Assembly (NCBI RefSeq): GCF_008086115.1
Contig: NZ_VSIY01000005.1
Coordinates: 62,001 to 126,000, forward strand
Origin: Maritimibacter fusiformis
Lineage (GTDB): Bacteria > Pseudomonadota > Alphaproteobacteria > Rhodobacterales > Rhodobacteraceae
Length of the DNA stretch: 64,000 nt
Direction: 5' to 3'
Positions 1 to 9,635 of this stretch are shown here, piece after piece (positions within the stretch are counted from its first letter, which is position 1; every line of letters begins with the position of its first letter). The notes under the pieces were generated by a model. That model saw only the letters and a list, made by a program, of their open reading frames with translations, searched no databases and was not told the origin of the DNA. Both the position numbers and the translations under genes were made by a program.

Positions 1-2090
1 ATGCCCTCGCGCGTCAACTCGCTCTCGCGTTGCCCGACGAAACGCGACAACTGCCCGACCTGGATGGGGAAGCCGCGAAAGCGCTCGGAAAAGCTCTTGT
101 AGTGCTGACGTGCCAGCAGCGTGGTCGGCGCGATCACCGCCACCTGGTGGCCCGACATCGCCGCGACGAAGGCGGCGCGCATCGCCACCTCGGTCTTGCC
201 GAACCCCACGTCGCCGCAGATCAGCCGGTCCATCGGCTGGCCGCTCGCGATATCCTCGATCACGTCCGAGATCGCCGCCAACTGGTCCTCGGTCTCGGCA
301 TAGGGGAAACGCGCGGAAAACTCCTCCCAGGCGTGATGCGGCGCTTCCAGCACCGGGGCGTGGCGCAGCGCGCGTTCGGCGGCCAGCCGGATCAGCTTGT
401 CCGCAACCTCGCGGATACGCGCCTTGAGCCGGGCCTTCTTGGCCTGCCACGCGCCGCCGCCCAGTTTGTCCAGCAGCCCCTGTTCATGCCCGAACCGCGA
501 CAGAAGCTCGATGTTCTCGACCGGCAAGAACAACCGGTCGCCGCCGGCGTATTCCAGCGCCAGGCATTCATGCGGCGCACCGGCGGCGGTGATGGTCTCA
601 AGCCCGGTATAGCGCCCGACGCCGTGGTCGACATGCACCACCAGATCGCCCGCGCTGAGGCTTTGCGTCTCGGTCAGGAAGTTCTCGGCCCGCCGCTTGC
701 GCCTTGGCGCGCGGATCAGGCGGTCGCCCAGCACGTCCTGCTCCGAGATCACCGTCAGCCCGGCCCCCTCGAAGCCGTGCTCCAGCGGCCAGACCGCCAG
801 ATAGACGCCGCCATGCTTGTCCGGCACGTCGCGGTAGTCTGCAATCGGCGCGGTGGCGGTCAGCCCCTCGTCCGCCAGAAGCCCTTGCAGGCGTTCGCGC
901 GCACCCTCGGAATAGGAGGCGACGACCACCGGCCCGGCCTCACGCTTTGCCCGAACATGATCGGCCAGTGCGCTGAACAGGTTGATCTTTTCCTGCTGTC
1001 GTTCGGGCGCGAAATTGCGCCCGATGCGCCCGCCGCCATCCAGCACGCCCGGCCCGGTCGGCTGCGGCAGCGCGGAAAACCCGATCACCCGGTGCCCGCC
1101 CACGGCCTCGCCCCAGGCAGCATCATCGAGATAGAGCAGCCCCGGCGGGCACGGCTTGTAGACCGTGTCCATCCGGGTCTTGGCATTCATCGCCTCGCGC
1201 CGCGTGTCATACTGATCCGCGATCCCCTCCCACCGGCTGAGCCGCGCCGGGGTGAACTGGTCGTCGAGCATGACGCTGGCTTCGGGCAGGTAGTCGAACA
1301 GGGTCTCCAGCCGGTCGTGAAAGAATGGCAGCCAGTGTTCGACGCCCTGATGCTTGCGCCCCGCGCTGATCGCTTCATAGAGCGGATCGTCCGAGGTTGC
1401 GCCGAACTCGATGCGGTAGTTCTGCCTAAACCGGGTGATCGCGGCCTCGTCGAGGATGACCTCGGAAACCGGGGCAAGCTCGATCACGCTCAGGTTCTCG
1501 GTGGTGCGCTGTGTGACGGGGTCGAACCGGCGCGCGCCGTCCAGAACGTCGCCGAACAGATCCAGCCGCACAGGGCCCAACTCGCCCGGCGGATAGATGT
1601 CGATGATGCCACCACGCACCGCGAAATCGCCCGGCTCCATCACGGTCGGCGATTGGGAAAACCCCATGCGCACCAGGAACGCCCTGAGCGCGTCGATATC
1701 GAGGCGCGAGCCGACCCGGGCGGTGAAACTGGCCTCGCGCAGCACCGCGCGCGCCGGCACCCGCTGGGTCGCGGCGTTGAGCGTGGTCAACAGGATGAAG
1801 CGGTCCGGCATCCCCTGCGCCAGCCCCGCCAGCGTCGCCATGCGCGCCGCCGACACGTCGGCATTGGGCGACACCCGGTCGAACGGCAGGCAATCCCAGG
1901 CCGGAAACCCGATGCGCGGCACGTCCGGCGCGAAAAACTCCAGCGCCGCCTGCATCGCCGCCATCCGGCCCGCGTCACGCGCGACATGCACGACCGGGCC
2001 GCCGGATTTCTCCAGTTCGCGCGCGACGAGCAGCGCGTCAAAGCCCTCGGGGGCGCCCGAAAGCGTGATCTGGCGGGAGCGGTCGGTCAT
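1..2090 (-). CDS. mfd: Transcription-repair coupling factor Mfd (5' part; gene runs off the left edge)
   Basis: Mfd removes RNA polymerase stalled at DNA lesions and recruits UvrA. About 696 N-terminal residues are inside the window; the rest of the helicase and the C-terminal domain lie beyond base 1. The translation starts MTDRSRQITLSGAPEGFDAL, runs through the UvrB-like N-terminal region, then a polymerase-interaction region around the 'VDHGVGRY' segment, and reaches the translocase Walker A motif GDVGFGKTE at about residues 626-634. The start is the ATG at 2088-2090. It lies 31 nt downstream of a small membrane-protein gene on the same strand, so the two may be co-transcribed. Identification is firm; only the 3' end is unseen. 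Confidence 0.95.
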   Translation of the reverse strand, partial: MTDRSRQITLSGAPEGFDALLVARELEKSGGPVVHVARDAGRMAAMQAALEFFAPDVPRIGFPAWDCLPFDRVSPNADVSAARMATLAGLAQGMPDRFILLTTLNAATQRVPARAVLREASFTARVGSRLDIDALRAFLVRMGFSQSPTVMEPGDFAVRGGIIDIYPPGELGPVRLDLFGDVLDGARRFDPVTQRTTENLSVIELAPVSEVILDEAAITRFRQNYRIEFGATSDDPLYEAISAGRKHQGVEHWLPFFHDRLETLFDYLPEASVMLDDQFTPARLSRWEGIADQYDTRREAMNAKTRMDTVYKPCPPGLLYLDDAAWGEAVGGHRVIGFSALPQPTGPGVLDGGGRIGRNFAPERQQEKINLFSALADHVRAKREAGPVVVASYSEGARERLQGLLADEGLTATAPIADYRDVPDKHGGVYLAVWPLEHGFEGAGLTVISEQDVLGDRLIRAPRRKRRAENFLTETQSLSAGDLVVHVDHGVGRYTGLETITAAGAPHECLALEYAGGDRLFLPVENIELLSRFGHEQGLLDKLGGGAWQAKKARLKARIREVADKLIRLAAERALRHAPVLEAPHHAWEEFSARFPYAETEDQLAAISDVIEDIASGQPMDRLICGDVGFGKTEVAMRAAFVAAMSGHQVAVIAPTTLLARQHYKSFSERFRGFPIQVGQLSRFVGQRESELTREG

Positions 2091-2121
2091 GGCCGGACAG
2101 GTAGCGGCCCCATCGCCGGTG

Positions 2122-2649
2122 TCAACCGCCGAGCGCCCCGATCATCAGGTTCTGATACATTCCCCACAGCGCGGTGACGAAAATCGCGATCATGCCGACA
2201 ATCTGGGTGTGGACCCGGTGGCGCAGCATCCGCTTGCGCAGCGCCTCGCCCGCCAGCCCCCGGTCGCGGATCACCCGGGCGGTGTTGATCGACAGAAACC
2301 CCACCAGAGACATCGGCAGGGCCAGCAGGAACACCGCCTGGGCGAACTCGATCCGGTACAGAAACCCCAGGATCGCCAGCGAAGTCAGGAACGCCGACCC
2401 CAGCCCGATCAGCCACAGCCCGGCGGTGCCCGCGATATAGAGAAGGCGGTTGCAGTTGATCCGCACCATGTCCTCGAGGTCGACCTCGGCCTCGCCGCCA
2501 TGACGCTCGGCGCGCTGCACCATGTCGTAGGGCACCCCGACGATCCAGTGCGAGGTGGTCGACCATACCACGGCCAATGCGATCCAGAACCAGAGGTTCG
2601 AAAAGGATCGCATGTCGATCAGCTCGAAAACGGCCGAATACCAATCCAC
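2122..2649 (-). CDS. Small multi-pass membrane protein of unknown function
   Basis: A 175-residue protein with a GTG start. It has about four hydrophobic segments: near residues 15-40, 70-95, 98-120 and 148-170. The stretch between the first two is polar and acidic (AERHGGEAEVDLEDM). I recall close homologues in Rhodobacterales carrying the label 'component of SufBCD complex', but nothing in this sequence (no cysteine motif, no nucleotide-binding site) supports a role in iron-sulfur assembly, so I leave it unassigned. It sits directly upstream of mfd on the same strand and is divergent from hemB. The coding call is good; the function is unknown. Confidence 0.8.
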   Translation of the reverse strand: MDWYSAVFELIDMRSFSNLWFWIALAVVWSTTSHWIVGVPYDMVQRAERHGGEAEVDLEDMVRINCNRLLYIAGTAGLWLIGLGSAFLTSLAILGFLYRIEFAQAVFLLALPMSLVGFLSINTARVIRDRGLAGEALRKRMLRHRVHTQIVGMIAIFVTALWGMYQNLMIGALGG

Positions 2650-2736
2650 TGCCGCGCCTGTCCCTTTAGCCCCGTGTTTGCGCCAGCTTTAACGCCGGTG
2701 CCCCCTGAACGCCAGCCCGGAAAGCCGCACCCTTGA

Positions 2737-3783
<1,047 letters not shown>

Positions 3784-3790
3784 ACGGCTG

Positions 3791-3818
3791 ACGGGGCGGC
3801 GACGGACAAACCGCCCGT
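3791..3818 (+). terminator. Stem-loop just after hemB, possible terminator
   Basis: Arms ACGGGGCGG (3791-3799) and CCGCCCGT (3811-3818) pair with one bulged G around an 11-nt loop, starting 7 nt after the hemB stop. The following bases (GTCTTCATCTT) are only moderately T-rich, so intrinsic termination is plausible but not clear-cut. Confidence 0.4.
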
Positions 3819-3821
3819 GTC

Positions 3822-3842
3822 TTCATCTTGGCAAAAACACTC
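3822..3842 (+). repeat. Intergenic repeat, copy A (TTCATCTTGGC core)
   Basis: Reads TTCATCTTGGC, then AAAAACACTC. It shares its core with copies at 24413, 38538 and 57850. It lies 38 nt after the hemB stop and is followed by an exact 16-bp tandem duplication. Confidence 0.7.
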
Positions 3843-3852
3843 ACGGCGCCGA

Positions 3853-3884
3853 CTCCGGCGCGCGCGTGCTCCGGCGCGCGCGTG
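3853..3884. repeat. Exact 16-bp tandem duplication
   Basis: The unit CTCCGGCGCGCGCGTG occurs twice back to back (3853-3868 and 3869-3884) with no mismatch, in the non-coding stretch between hemB and the Ysc84 lipoprotein gene. It looks like recent slippage; no function is evident. Confidence 0.75.
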
Positions 3885-4014
3885 ACGTAAGGGCAAAGGC
3901 GAAAATTCGCCCACCCTCACCCTGCGCGTGACAGGCGGCGGGGATTGGCCTATTCTGGGTGCGGAATCCGGACGACAGATCCGGTGGTGAGGCGACAGAA
4001 AGGCATGGGCCGGT

Positions 4015-4575
4015 ATGGGCAAAACTTCCAGACGTAATTTCATTCTTGGGCTTGGCGGCAGCGGGCTTGTGCTCGCGGGCTGCGCCAACGGGCTCGGCGG
4101 CGCCGGTGCGACGACCATCGACGCGCGGGTGCAGGCCACGATCAACCAGATGTACCGCGAGGTGCCCGACAGCCGGCGGCTGGCGGAAAAGGCCTCGGGG
4201 TTGCTGGTGATGCCGCTGGTGACCGAGGCCGGGTTTGGCCTGGGCGGCTCCTACGGGCGCGGGGCGCTCTTGGTCAACGGCGTAACGGTGGATTACTATT
4301 CGCAGGCCAAGGCCAGCTTCGGCATTCAGGCCGGCGCGCAGCAGTTCGCGCATGTGCTGTTCTTCATGACCGACGAGGCGCTGGCCGATTTCCGCCGCTC
4401 CTCGGGCTGGGTCGCGGGCGCGGATGTGAAATACGCCGTCAGCACCGAGGGCGACCGCTTCACGGCCGACACCATCACCACGGTCAACCCGGTGGTCGCG
4501 ATCGTGTTCGGTCAGGCCGGGCTGATCATCGGCGCGACGCTGGAAGGCATGAAATACACCCGCATCATCCCCTGA
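4015..4575 (+). CDS. Ysc84/DUF500-family lipoprotein with a Tat-type signal
   Basis: A 186-residue protein. The N-terminus has a twin-arginine motif (SRRNFI, residues 5-10), a hydrophobic stretch and a lipobox (LAGC) giving a predicted lipidated Cys23. It should therefore be exported folded by Tat and anchored in a membrane. The remainder is the Ysc84-type lipid-binding domain, with glycine-rich strands such as GFGLGGSYGRGALLVNG and the C-terminal GLIIGATLEGMKYTRI. Ysc84 domains bind phosphoinositides in eukaryotes; the bacterial role is unknown. It ends 3 nt before the convergent membrane-protein gene, leaving no room for a separate terminator. Confidence 0.85.
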   Translation: MGKTSRRNFILGLGGSGLVLAGCANGLGGAGATTIDARVQATINQMYREVPDSRRLAEKASGLLVMPLVTEAGFGLGGSYGRGALLVNGVTVDYYSQAKASFGIQAGAQQFAHVLFFMTDEALADFRRSSGWVAGADVKYAVSTEGDRFTADTITTVNPVVAIVFGQAGLIIGATLEGMKYTRIIP

Positions 4576-4578
4576 CGC

Positions 4579-5190
4579 TCAGGCTCCGGGTGCGCGCATC
4601 AGGAAAGCCAGCGACAGCACGAGGATCGCCGCGACCCAGGACGCGGCGATCCGCCAGGCGATGCGTGTTGCCGGATGGACGATCCGCTCGAGGCTGACGC
4701 GCGCCGCGCCCGCGACAGTGGCCAGCGCGATATTGGCGGCGAACAGGATTCCGACACGGGTGGCCAGCGCCACCTCGCCCCAGCCGTGACCTTCGAGCGC
4801 GGCCAGCGCCACCGCCCCGCCGGTCAAGCCTGCAAGCCCCGGCATCGCCGGTCCGATCCGCGCCGGGGGCACCAGCGCGGCGATGACCGCCACGACCAGC
4901 CCCGTCCCGATCACCGCCAGCCCCGCCCAGGACCCGGCAAACGGCGCCAGCGCGACCCCAGCCATCCCGCCAGCCAGAAACGGCAGCCAGGCCGCGAGCA
5001 GCCCCTCGCTGCGCCACAGGGCCAGCGCGATCCCGAGCGCGGCCACCGGCAGGATCAACCCCGGCGCGGCCAGGATCACCCCGGCCCCCTCCAGAAAGGC
5101 GCCGTAGGCATCCTTGCCGGTGGAGAAGGCATGCGCCCAGGCCGCCGTGGGGACCGCCCCCGCGGCCAGCGCCAGGGCCGCACGCCGCAT
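4579..5190 (-). CDS. HupE/UreJ-like membrane protein (divergent paralogue)
   Basis: A 203-residue protein with a signal-like N-terminus (cleavage plausible after AAWA, leaving HAFSTGKDAYG) and about six hydrophobic segments rich in Ala, Gly and Leu. It is coupled to the upstream HupE gene by an ATGA overlap at 5188-5192, which is my main reason for linking the two. It lacks the HPxxGxDH motif present in its neighbour, so it is probably a degenerate or specialised partner. Nickel or cobalt permease activity is a guess from the neighbour, not from its own residues. Confidence 0.7.
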   Translation of the reverse strand: MRRAALALAAGAVPTAAWAHAFSTGKDAYGAFLEGAGVILAAPGLILPVAALGIALALWRSEGLLAAWLPFLAGGMAGVALAPFAGSWAGLAVIGTGLVVAVIAALVPPARIGPAMPGLAGLTGGAVALAALEGHGWGEVALATRVGILFAANIALATVAGAARVSLERIVHPATRIAWRIAASWVAAILVLSLAFLMRAPGA

Positions 5191-5774
5191 CAGGCCAGTC
5201 CGAACAGAAACGCCCCGCCCGCCGCCGCGATCGCCACGCCAAGCGTGCGCACCGCGATCCGTCCGGGCCGCGATCCGGCAAGAAAGCCAAAGCCGATACC
5301 GATGATGTGCAGGATGCCGGTGGCGATGACGAAACCGACGCCGTAAACCAGCGGGTTGGCCGCTTCGGGCAGTTCGGTGCCGTGGGCATGGCCGTGAAAC
5401 ACCGCGAAGACGCCGACGATCACTGCCGCGACCCACAAGGGCGCGCGCACCGCGAAGGCGATGAGCAGCCCCAGCACCACGCCCGACAGCGCGATCCCGG
5501 TCTCGATCATCGGCAGCGGCAGGCCAAGAACCCCTGCCGCGCCCCCCAGCGCCATTACCAGCGGAAACACCACCGGCAACAGCCAGATCGCCGGCGCGCC
5601 GAGAAACGCGCCCCAAAGCCCGACCGCGACCATCGCGACGACATGGTCCCAGCCATTCACGGGATGCGACAGACCCGACACGAAGCCGCCCGCCTCTGCG
5701 TCGGTATGGGCGGCGGCGGCACTGGCGATGAGGAGCAACGGAAGGGCTGCGAGAAAACGTCTGGGTGCGGGCAT
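5190..5774 (-). CDS. HupE/UreJ-family membrane protein, possible metal permease
   Basis: A 194-residue protein with a cleavable-looking signal (MPAPRRFLAALPLLLIASAA then HTDAEAG) and six membrane segments. Two family signatures are visible: HPVNGWDH in the first membrane segment and FHGHAHGTELP in the central one. HupE of Rhizobium is a nickel permease linked to hydrogenase; neither hydrogenase nor urease genes occur here, so the substrate is open. The start at 5774 puts the signal peptide at the N-terminus; the reading frame extends further upstream but that part is not plausible. It is co-directional with a secreted phospholipase A2-like gene 62 nt upstream. Confidence 0.85.
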   Translation of the reverse strand: MPAPRRFLAALPLLLIASAAAAHTDAEAGGFVSGLSHPVNGWDHVVAMVAVGLWGAFLGAPAIWLLPVVFPLVMALGGAAGVLGLPLPMIETGIALSGVVLGLLIAFAVRAPLWVAAVIVGVFAVFHGHAHGTELPEAANPLVYGVGFVIATGILHIIGIGFGFLAGSRPGRIAVRTLGVAIAAAGGAFLFGLA

Positions 5775-5836
5775 GTGTGCTCCTGTCGTGGTCGAGGGTT
5801 CGGGGTTTGGTGGTTCGGATCGACGGCGGGATCGGA

Positions 5837-6208
5837 TCACATATCGCTGGACAACGCCATCTCGATCTTGCGCAACTGGCCGACCCGATCGGTGCAGGGC
5901 AAGGCCGCGATCGCGTAGAACACAGCCCGCGCCAGCCGCGACGAACGCCCCGAGGCCCAATTCAGCCCACTGATCTCGCGCATCATCGCGAGGTCGCAAC
6001 CGCAGTCGTTCACCCCACGCGAGGCGTAACATAGGTCGTGGCGCATACAGATCGCGTCGAGCGTATCAATCGGCGGCAAATCGGCCCCGCCCGGGCCGAG
6101 CCTCTTTTGATATCCGCACCAGTTGCCGTGGACCAGCGCGAACTCCTCGGCCGCCGCGGGCCCGGCGGTCCCTAGAAGAACCACGAGAGCAAAGGCGAAG
6201 CGGCGCAT
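5837..6208 (-). CDS. Secreted phospholipase A2-like protein
   Basis: A 123-residue protein with a signal peptide (cleavage likely after residue 20, AAA|EEF). The mature part has the prokaryotic phospholipase A2 hallmarks: HGNWCG (residues 27-32), an Asp-rich stretch PPIDTLDAIC, the catalytic His57-Asp58 pair in CMRHDLCY (54-61) and NDCGCD (67-72), with cysteines placed for disulfides. It would hydrolyse the sn-2 ester of phospholipids in the periplasm or outside the cell, but activity is inferred from the HD motif only. It lies 4 nt downstream of the dehydrogenase gene on the same strand, so they are probably co-transcribed. Confidence 0.85.
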   Translation of the reverse strand: MRRFAFALVVLLGTAGPAAAEEFALVHGNWCGYQKRLGPGGADLPPIDTLDAICMRHDLCYASRGVNDCGCDLAMMREISGLNWASGRSSRLARAVFYAIAALPCTDRVGQLRKIEMALSSDM

Positions 6209-6212
6209 CGCC

Positions 6213-7079
6213 CTACTCCCTGAGACGACGAATCAGCGCCGAGGTGTCCCAGCGACCGCCGCCCATGTTCTGCACGTCCTTGTAGAACTGATCGACCAGC
6301 GCCGTGACCGGCAGCGCCGCGCCGTTCTCGTTCGCCGTTGCCAGACAGATGCCCAGATCCTTGCGCATCCAGTCGACGGCAAAGCCGTGTTCGAACTCGT
6401 CCGCCAGCATGGTCTCGTGCCGGTTGACCATCTGCCAGCTTCCGGCCGCGCCGCCCGAAATCACCTCGACCACCGCGCGCCCGTCCAGCCCGGCCTTCTC
6501 GGCAAACGCCAACCCTTCGGACAGACCCTGGACCAGCCCGGCGATGCAGATCTGGTTGACCATCTTGGTCAACTGCCCGGCACCGGTCTCGCCCAGCCGC
6601 TTCACGGTCTTGCCATAGGCCGCCATCATCGGCGCGGCGGCGTCGAACGCGGCCTCGTCACCGCCGCACATCACCGACAGCACGCCGTTCTCGGCCCCCG
6701 CCTGCCCGCCTGAAACCGGCGCATCGACGAAACTCACGCCGTTTTTCCCGGCCAAGCCGGCCAGTTCGCGCGTGACCTGCGCCGACACCGTGGTGTGATC
6801 GACGAACACCGCGCCCCGCGACATGCCGGCAAAGGCACCGTCATCGCCAAGGCAGACCGCGCGCAGGTCGTCGTCGTTGCCGACGCAAGCCATCACGAAA
6901 TCGGCGCCCGCGGCGGCCTCGCGCGGGGTCGGCGCGGCCTGTCCGCCATGTTCGGCCACCCAGGCGTCGGCCTTGGCCCCGGTGCGGTTGTAGACCGTCA
7001 CCTCGTGCCCTCTGGCCGCCAGGTGGCCGGCCATCGGATAGCCCATCACCCCAAGTCCCAGGAACGCGCATTTCGCCAT
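6213..7079 (-). CDS. Beta-hydroxyacid dehydrogenase (3-hydroxyisobutyrate / tartronate semialdehyde type)
   Basis: A 288-residue NAD(P)-dependent oxidoreductase. The N-terminal Rossmann motif is GLGVMG (residues 8-13). The substrate-binding signature DAPVSGGQAGAENG and the catalytic Lys172 in GQLTKMVNQ are both present, and the C-terminal all-helical domain is full length. The family covers 3-hydroxyisobutyrate dehydrogenase, tartronate semialdehyde reductase and several broad-specificity enzymes, and the motifs do not separate them. No valine-degradation genes are adjacent. The gene is divergent from the penicillin-acylase gene, with an 83-nt gap. Confidence 0.92.
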   Translation of the reverse strand: MAKCAFLGLGVMGYPMAGHLAARGHEVTVYNRTGAKADAWVAEHGGQAAPTPREAAAGADFVMACVGNDDDLRAVCLGDDGAFAGMSRGAVFVDHTTVSAQVTRELAGLAGKNGVSFVDAPVSGGQAGAENGVLSVMCGGDEAAFDAAAPMMAAYGKTVKRLGETGAGQLTKMVNQICIAGLVQGLSEGLAFAEKAGLDGRAVVEVISGGAAGSWQMVNRHETMLADEFEHGFAVDWMRKDLGICLATANENGAALPVTALVDQFYKDVQNMGGGRWDTSALIRRLRE

Positions 7080-7162
7080 GACCCGACCTCCGTCGATTGC
7101 ACTGTCTGATGCCTGCCCTTATTGACGGGGGACAGGCTGAGGTCAACAAACGGCGGGGACAC

Positions 7163-9634
7163 ATGGCATCACTCTTTCGCTGGCTCGCGCGGATCGTAAC
7201 CGCGGTGATGGTGCTGTTCGTTCTGGCGCTGGGGGCGGTGTATTACTTCGCGCAGCGCTCGATCCCCGACTATGACGTGACCCGCCCGGCGCGCGGCATC
7301 TCGGCCCCGCTCGAGATCGTGCGCGACCATGCCAACGTGCCGCATGTGTTTGGCGGGACCGACGCGGACGTGTTCTTCGGCCTTGGCTATGCCCATGCCC
7401 AGGACCGGCTGTGGCAGATGGTCATGCTTCGGCGCACGGTGCAGGGGCGCATGTCCGAGATGTTCGGGGAACGTACCCTGCCGATCGACGAGTTGATGCG
7501 CCGGCTCGACCTCTACCGCCTCGCGCAGGACGCGGTGGCGGTTCAGGATGCCGAGACCATGGCGGCGCTCGAGGCCTATGCGCGCGGCGTCAACGCCTGG
7601 CTGGACCGGGTCAACAGCGAAGCCCTGGGGCGCGGCGCGCCGGAACTCTTCCTGTTTTCCAACGATCTGGCCCCCTGGGTGCCCGCCGACAGTCTTGCGG
7701 TGATGAAGCTGATGGGCGTGCAACTTGCCGGCCACCTGCAAGAGGAAGTGCTGCGCGCCCGCGTCGCACTGGCCCTGCCCGAAGAGCGTCTGCGCGACAT
7801 CATGCCCGACGCACCCGGGTCGGGGTTGGCCGCCCTGCCCGACTATGCCTCGCTGTTCGAGGGGGTCGCGCCCACCGATTTCGCCCTGAACGCGCCGCTG
7901 CCTACGCCTGACCCGCTGTCGCCGGTGGCGACGTTCGACATGGCCGGCGCCTCGAACGCCTGGGCCGCCGCGCCATCGCGTTCGGCCGCCGGCGGCACCC
8001 TTTTGGCCAACGATCCGCATCTGGGGTTTTCGGCACCGACGATCTGGTATCTGGCCCGGCTCGAGCTGTCGTCGGGCGGGGTGATCGGTGCCACCATACC
8101 CGGCATGCCGGTGGTGCTGGTCGGGCGCAGCGCCGAGTTCGGCTGGGGGCTGACCTCGTCCTATCTCGACGATCAGGATGTGTTCATCGAAAAACTCAAC
8201 CCCGACAACCCCGCCGAGGTGCTGACGCCCGACGGCTATGCCCCGATGCGCACCAGCCCGACGATCATCCGCGTCAAGGACGCCCAGCCGGTGACGATCA
8301 ACCGGCAGTGGACCGACAACGGCCCGGTCCTGCCCGGCAAACACTACGGGCTGGCCGCGATCACGCCGCCGGGCCACGTCACCGCGATCGGCTGGACGCT
8401 TCTGACCGCCGAGGACACCTCGATGTCGGCCGGGATGAAACTGATGCGTGCCAAATCCGTGGCCGAGGGGGTCGAGGCCGGGCGCGGGTTCGTGGCGCCG
8501 TCGCAGAACGTGACCATGGCCGACCGCGACGGCATCGCGCTCAAGACCTTCGGGGCGATGCCGCGCCGGGCCGCCGACCACATGACGCTGGGCCGCCTGC
8601 CCGCGCCGGGGTGGGAGACGCAGAACCGCTGGCTGGGGTTTGATGCCTATGCCGCCAACCCGGCCTTCATCGACCCCTCGGGCGGCATCGTCGGCAACAC
8701 CAACAACAAGCTGCTGGACCGGCCCTTTCCGCTGCACGTCAGCTTTGACTGGGGCGATACCCAGCGCATCCAGCGCTGGCAAAAGCTGATGCAGGGCCGC
8801 GCCGTGCACACCCGCGAAAGCTTTATCGAAGCCCAACTCGACACCGTGTCGATCACTGCGCGCAACCTGTTGCCGCTGGTCGGCGCCGACCTGTGGTTCA
8901 CTGGCGATCCTGCCCCGGACGGAACACCCGAGCGCGCCCGCCAGCGCGCCCTGTCGCTGCTGGCCGACTGGAACGGCGAGATGAACGAGCATATGCCGGA
9001 GCCGCTGATCTACATGGCCTGGATGCGCGCGCTGCAAGACCGGCTGATCCGTGACGAACTGGGGCCATTGGCGGGGGCCTTCACCCATGTCGAGCCGGTG
9101 TTCATCGAGCGGGTGTTTCGCGACATCGGGGGCGCGGGCGTCTGGTGCGACGTGGTCCAGTCCGCGCCCGAGGAGACATGCACGGACATTGCCCGCGCGG
9201 CCCTTGACGAGGCGCTGATCTGGATCGGCGAGAAATACGGCGGCGAACAGGAGGCGCTGCGCTGGGGCGACGCGCATCAGGCCACCCATGACCACCAGGT
9301 TCTGGGCGATTTGCCGTTCCTCAAATGGTTCGTGAACATACGGCAATCCACTTCGGGCGGTGACAACACGCTCAATCGCGGCCGCACCAGCGGCATCGAT
9401 CCCGACCCGTTTTTGAACGTGCACGGCGCCGGCTATCGCGGCGTCTACGATTTCTCGGACCCGGATTCGTCGCTGTTCGTCACCTCGACCGGCCAGTCGG
9501 GGCATTTCCTCAGCCGCCACTACGACGATCTGGGCGAGTTGTGGCGGCGTGGCGAATACATCCCGATGTCGCTCGACCCGGCGCTGGCGCGGGCGGCGGC
9601 GGTCGGGGTGACGCGGCTCGTGCCGATGGAGTAG
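7163..9634 (+). CDS. Penicillin-acylase-family N-terminal-nucleophile hydrolase
   Basis: An 823-residue precursor. A hydrophobic N-terminal segment (residues 12-30) acts as membrane anchor or signal. The alpha-chain region follows (NVPHVFGGTDADVFFGLGYAHAQDR), then a linker, then the predicted autocleavage site before Ser264 in GASNAWAAAP; this serine becomes the N-terminal nucleophile of the beta chain. Downstream family features include LANDPHLGFSAP and GNTNNKLLDRPFP. Family members hydrolyse penicillins, acyl-homoserine lactones or other amides; the substrate cannot be read from the sequence. I chose ATG 7163 over an in-frame ATG at 7097 because it places the membrane segment properly. The gene ends 1 nt before the convergent hflX stop. 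Confidence 0.92.
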   Translation: MASLFRWLARIVTAVMVLFVLALGAVYYFAQRSIPDYDVTRPARGISAPLEIVRDHANVPHVFGGTDADVFFGLGYAHAQDRLWQMVMLRRTVQGRMSEMFGERTLPIDELMRRLDLYRLAQDAVAVQDAETMAALEAYARGVNAWLDRVNSEALGRGAPELFLFSNDLAPWVPADSLAVMKLMGVQLAGHLQEEVLRARVALALPEERLRDIMPDAPGSGLAALPDYASLFEGVAPTDFALNAPLPTPDPLSPVATFDMAGASNAWAAAPSRSAAGGTLLANDPHLGFSAPTIWYLARLELSSGGVIGATIPGMPVVLVGRSAEFGWGLTSSYLDDQDVFIEKLNPDNPAEVLTPDGYAPMRTSPTIIRVKDAQPVTINRQWTDNGPVLPGKHYGLAAITPPGHVTAIGWTLLTAEDTSMSAGMKLMRAKSVAEGVEAGRGFVAPSQNVTMADRDGIALKTFGAMPRRAADHMTLGRLPAPGWETQNRWLGFDAYAANPAFIDPSGGIVGNTNNKLLDRPFPLHVSFDWGDTQRIQRWQKLMQGRAVHTRESFIEAQLDTVSITARNLLPLVGADLWFTGDPAPDGTPERARQRALSLLADWNGEMNEHMPEPLIYMAWMRALQDRLIRDELGPLAGAFTHVEPVFIERVFRDIGGAGVWCDVVQSAPEETCTDIARAALDEALIWIGEKYGGEQEALRWGDAHQATHDHQVLGDLPFLKWFVNIRQSTSGGDNTLNRGRTSGIDPDPFLNVHGAGYRGVYDFSDPDSSLFVTSTGQSGHFLSRHYDDLGELWRRGEYIPMSLDPALARAAAVGVTRLVPME

Positions 9635-9635
9635 C

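Noticed and set aside
30..2177. 715-residue open frame on the plus strand
   Set aside because: Antisense to mfd, whose Walker A motif and N-terminus are clear on the minus strand.
7122..7146. TTGAC-N15-GTCAA inverted repeat before the penicillin-acylase gene
   Set aside because: Five-base arms with a 15-nt spacer match no known regulator and are expected by chance.
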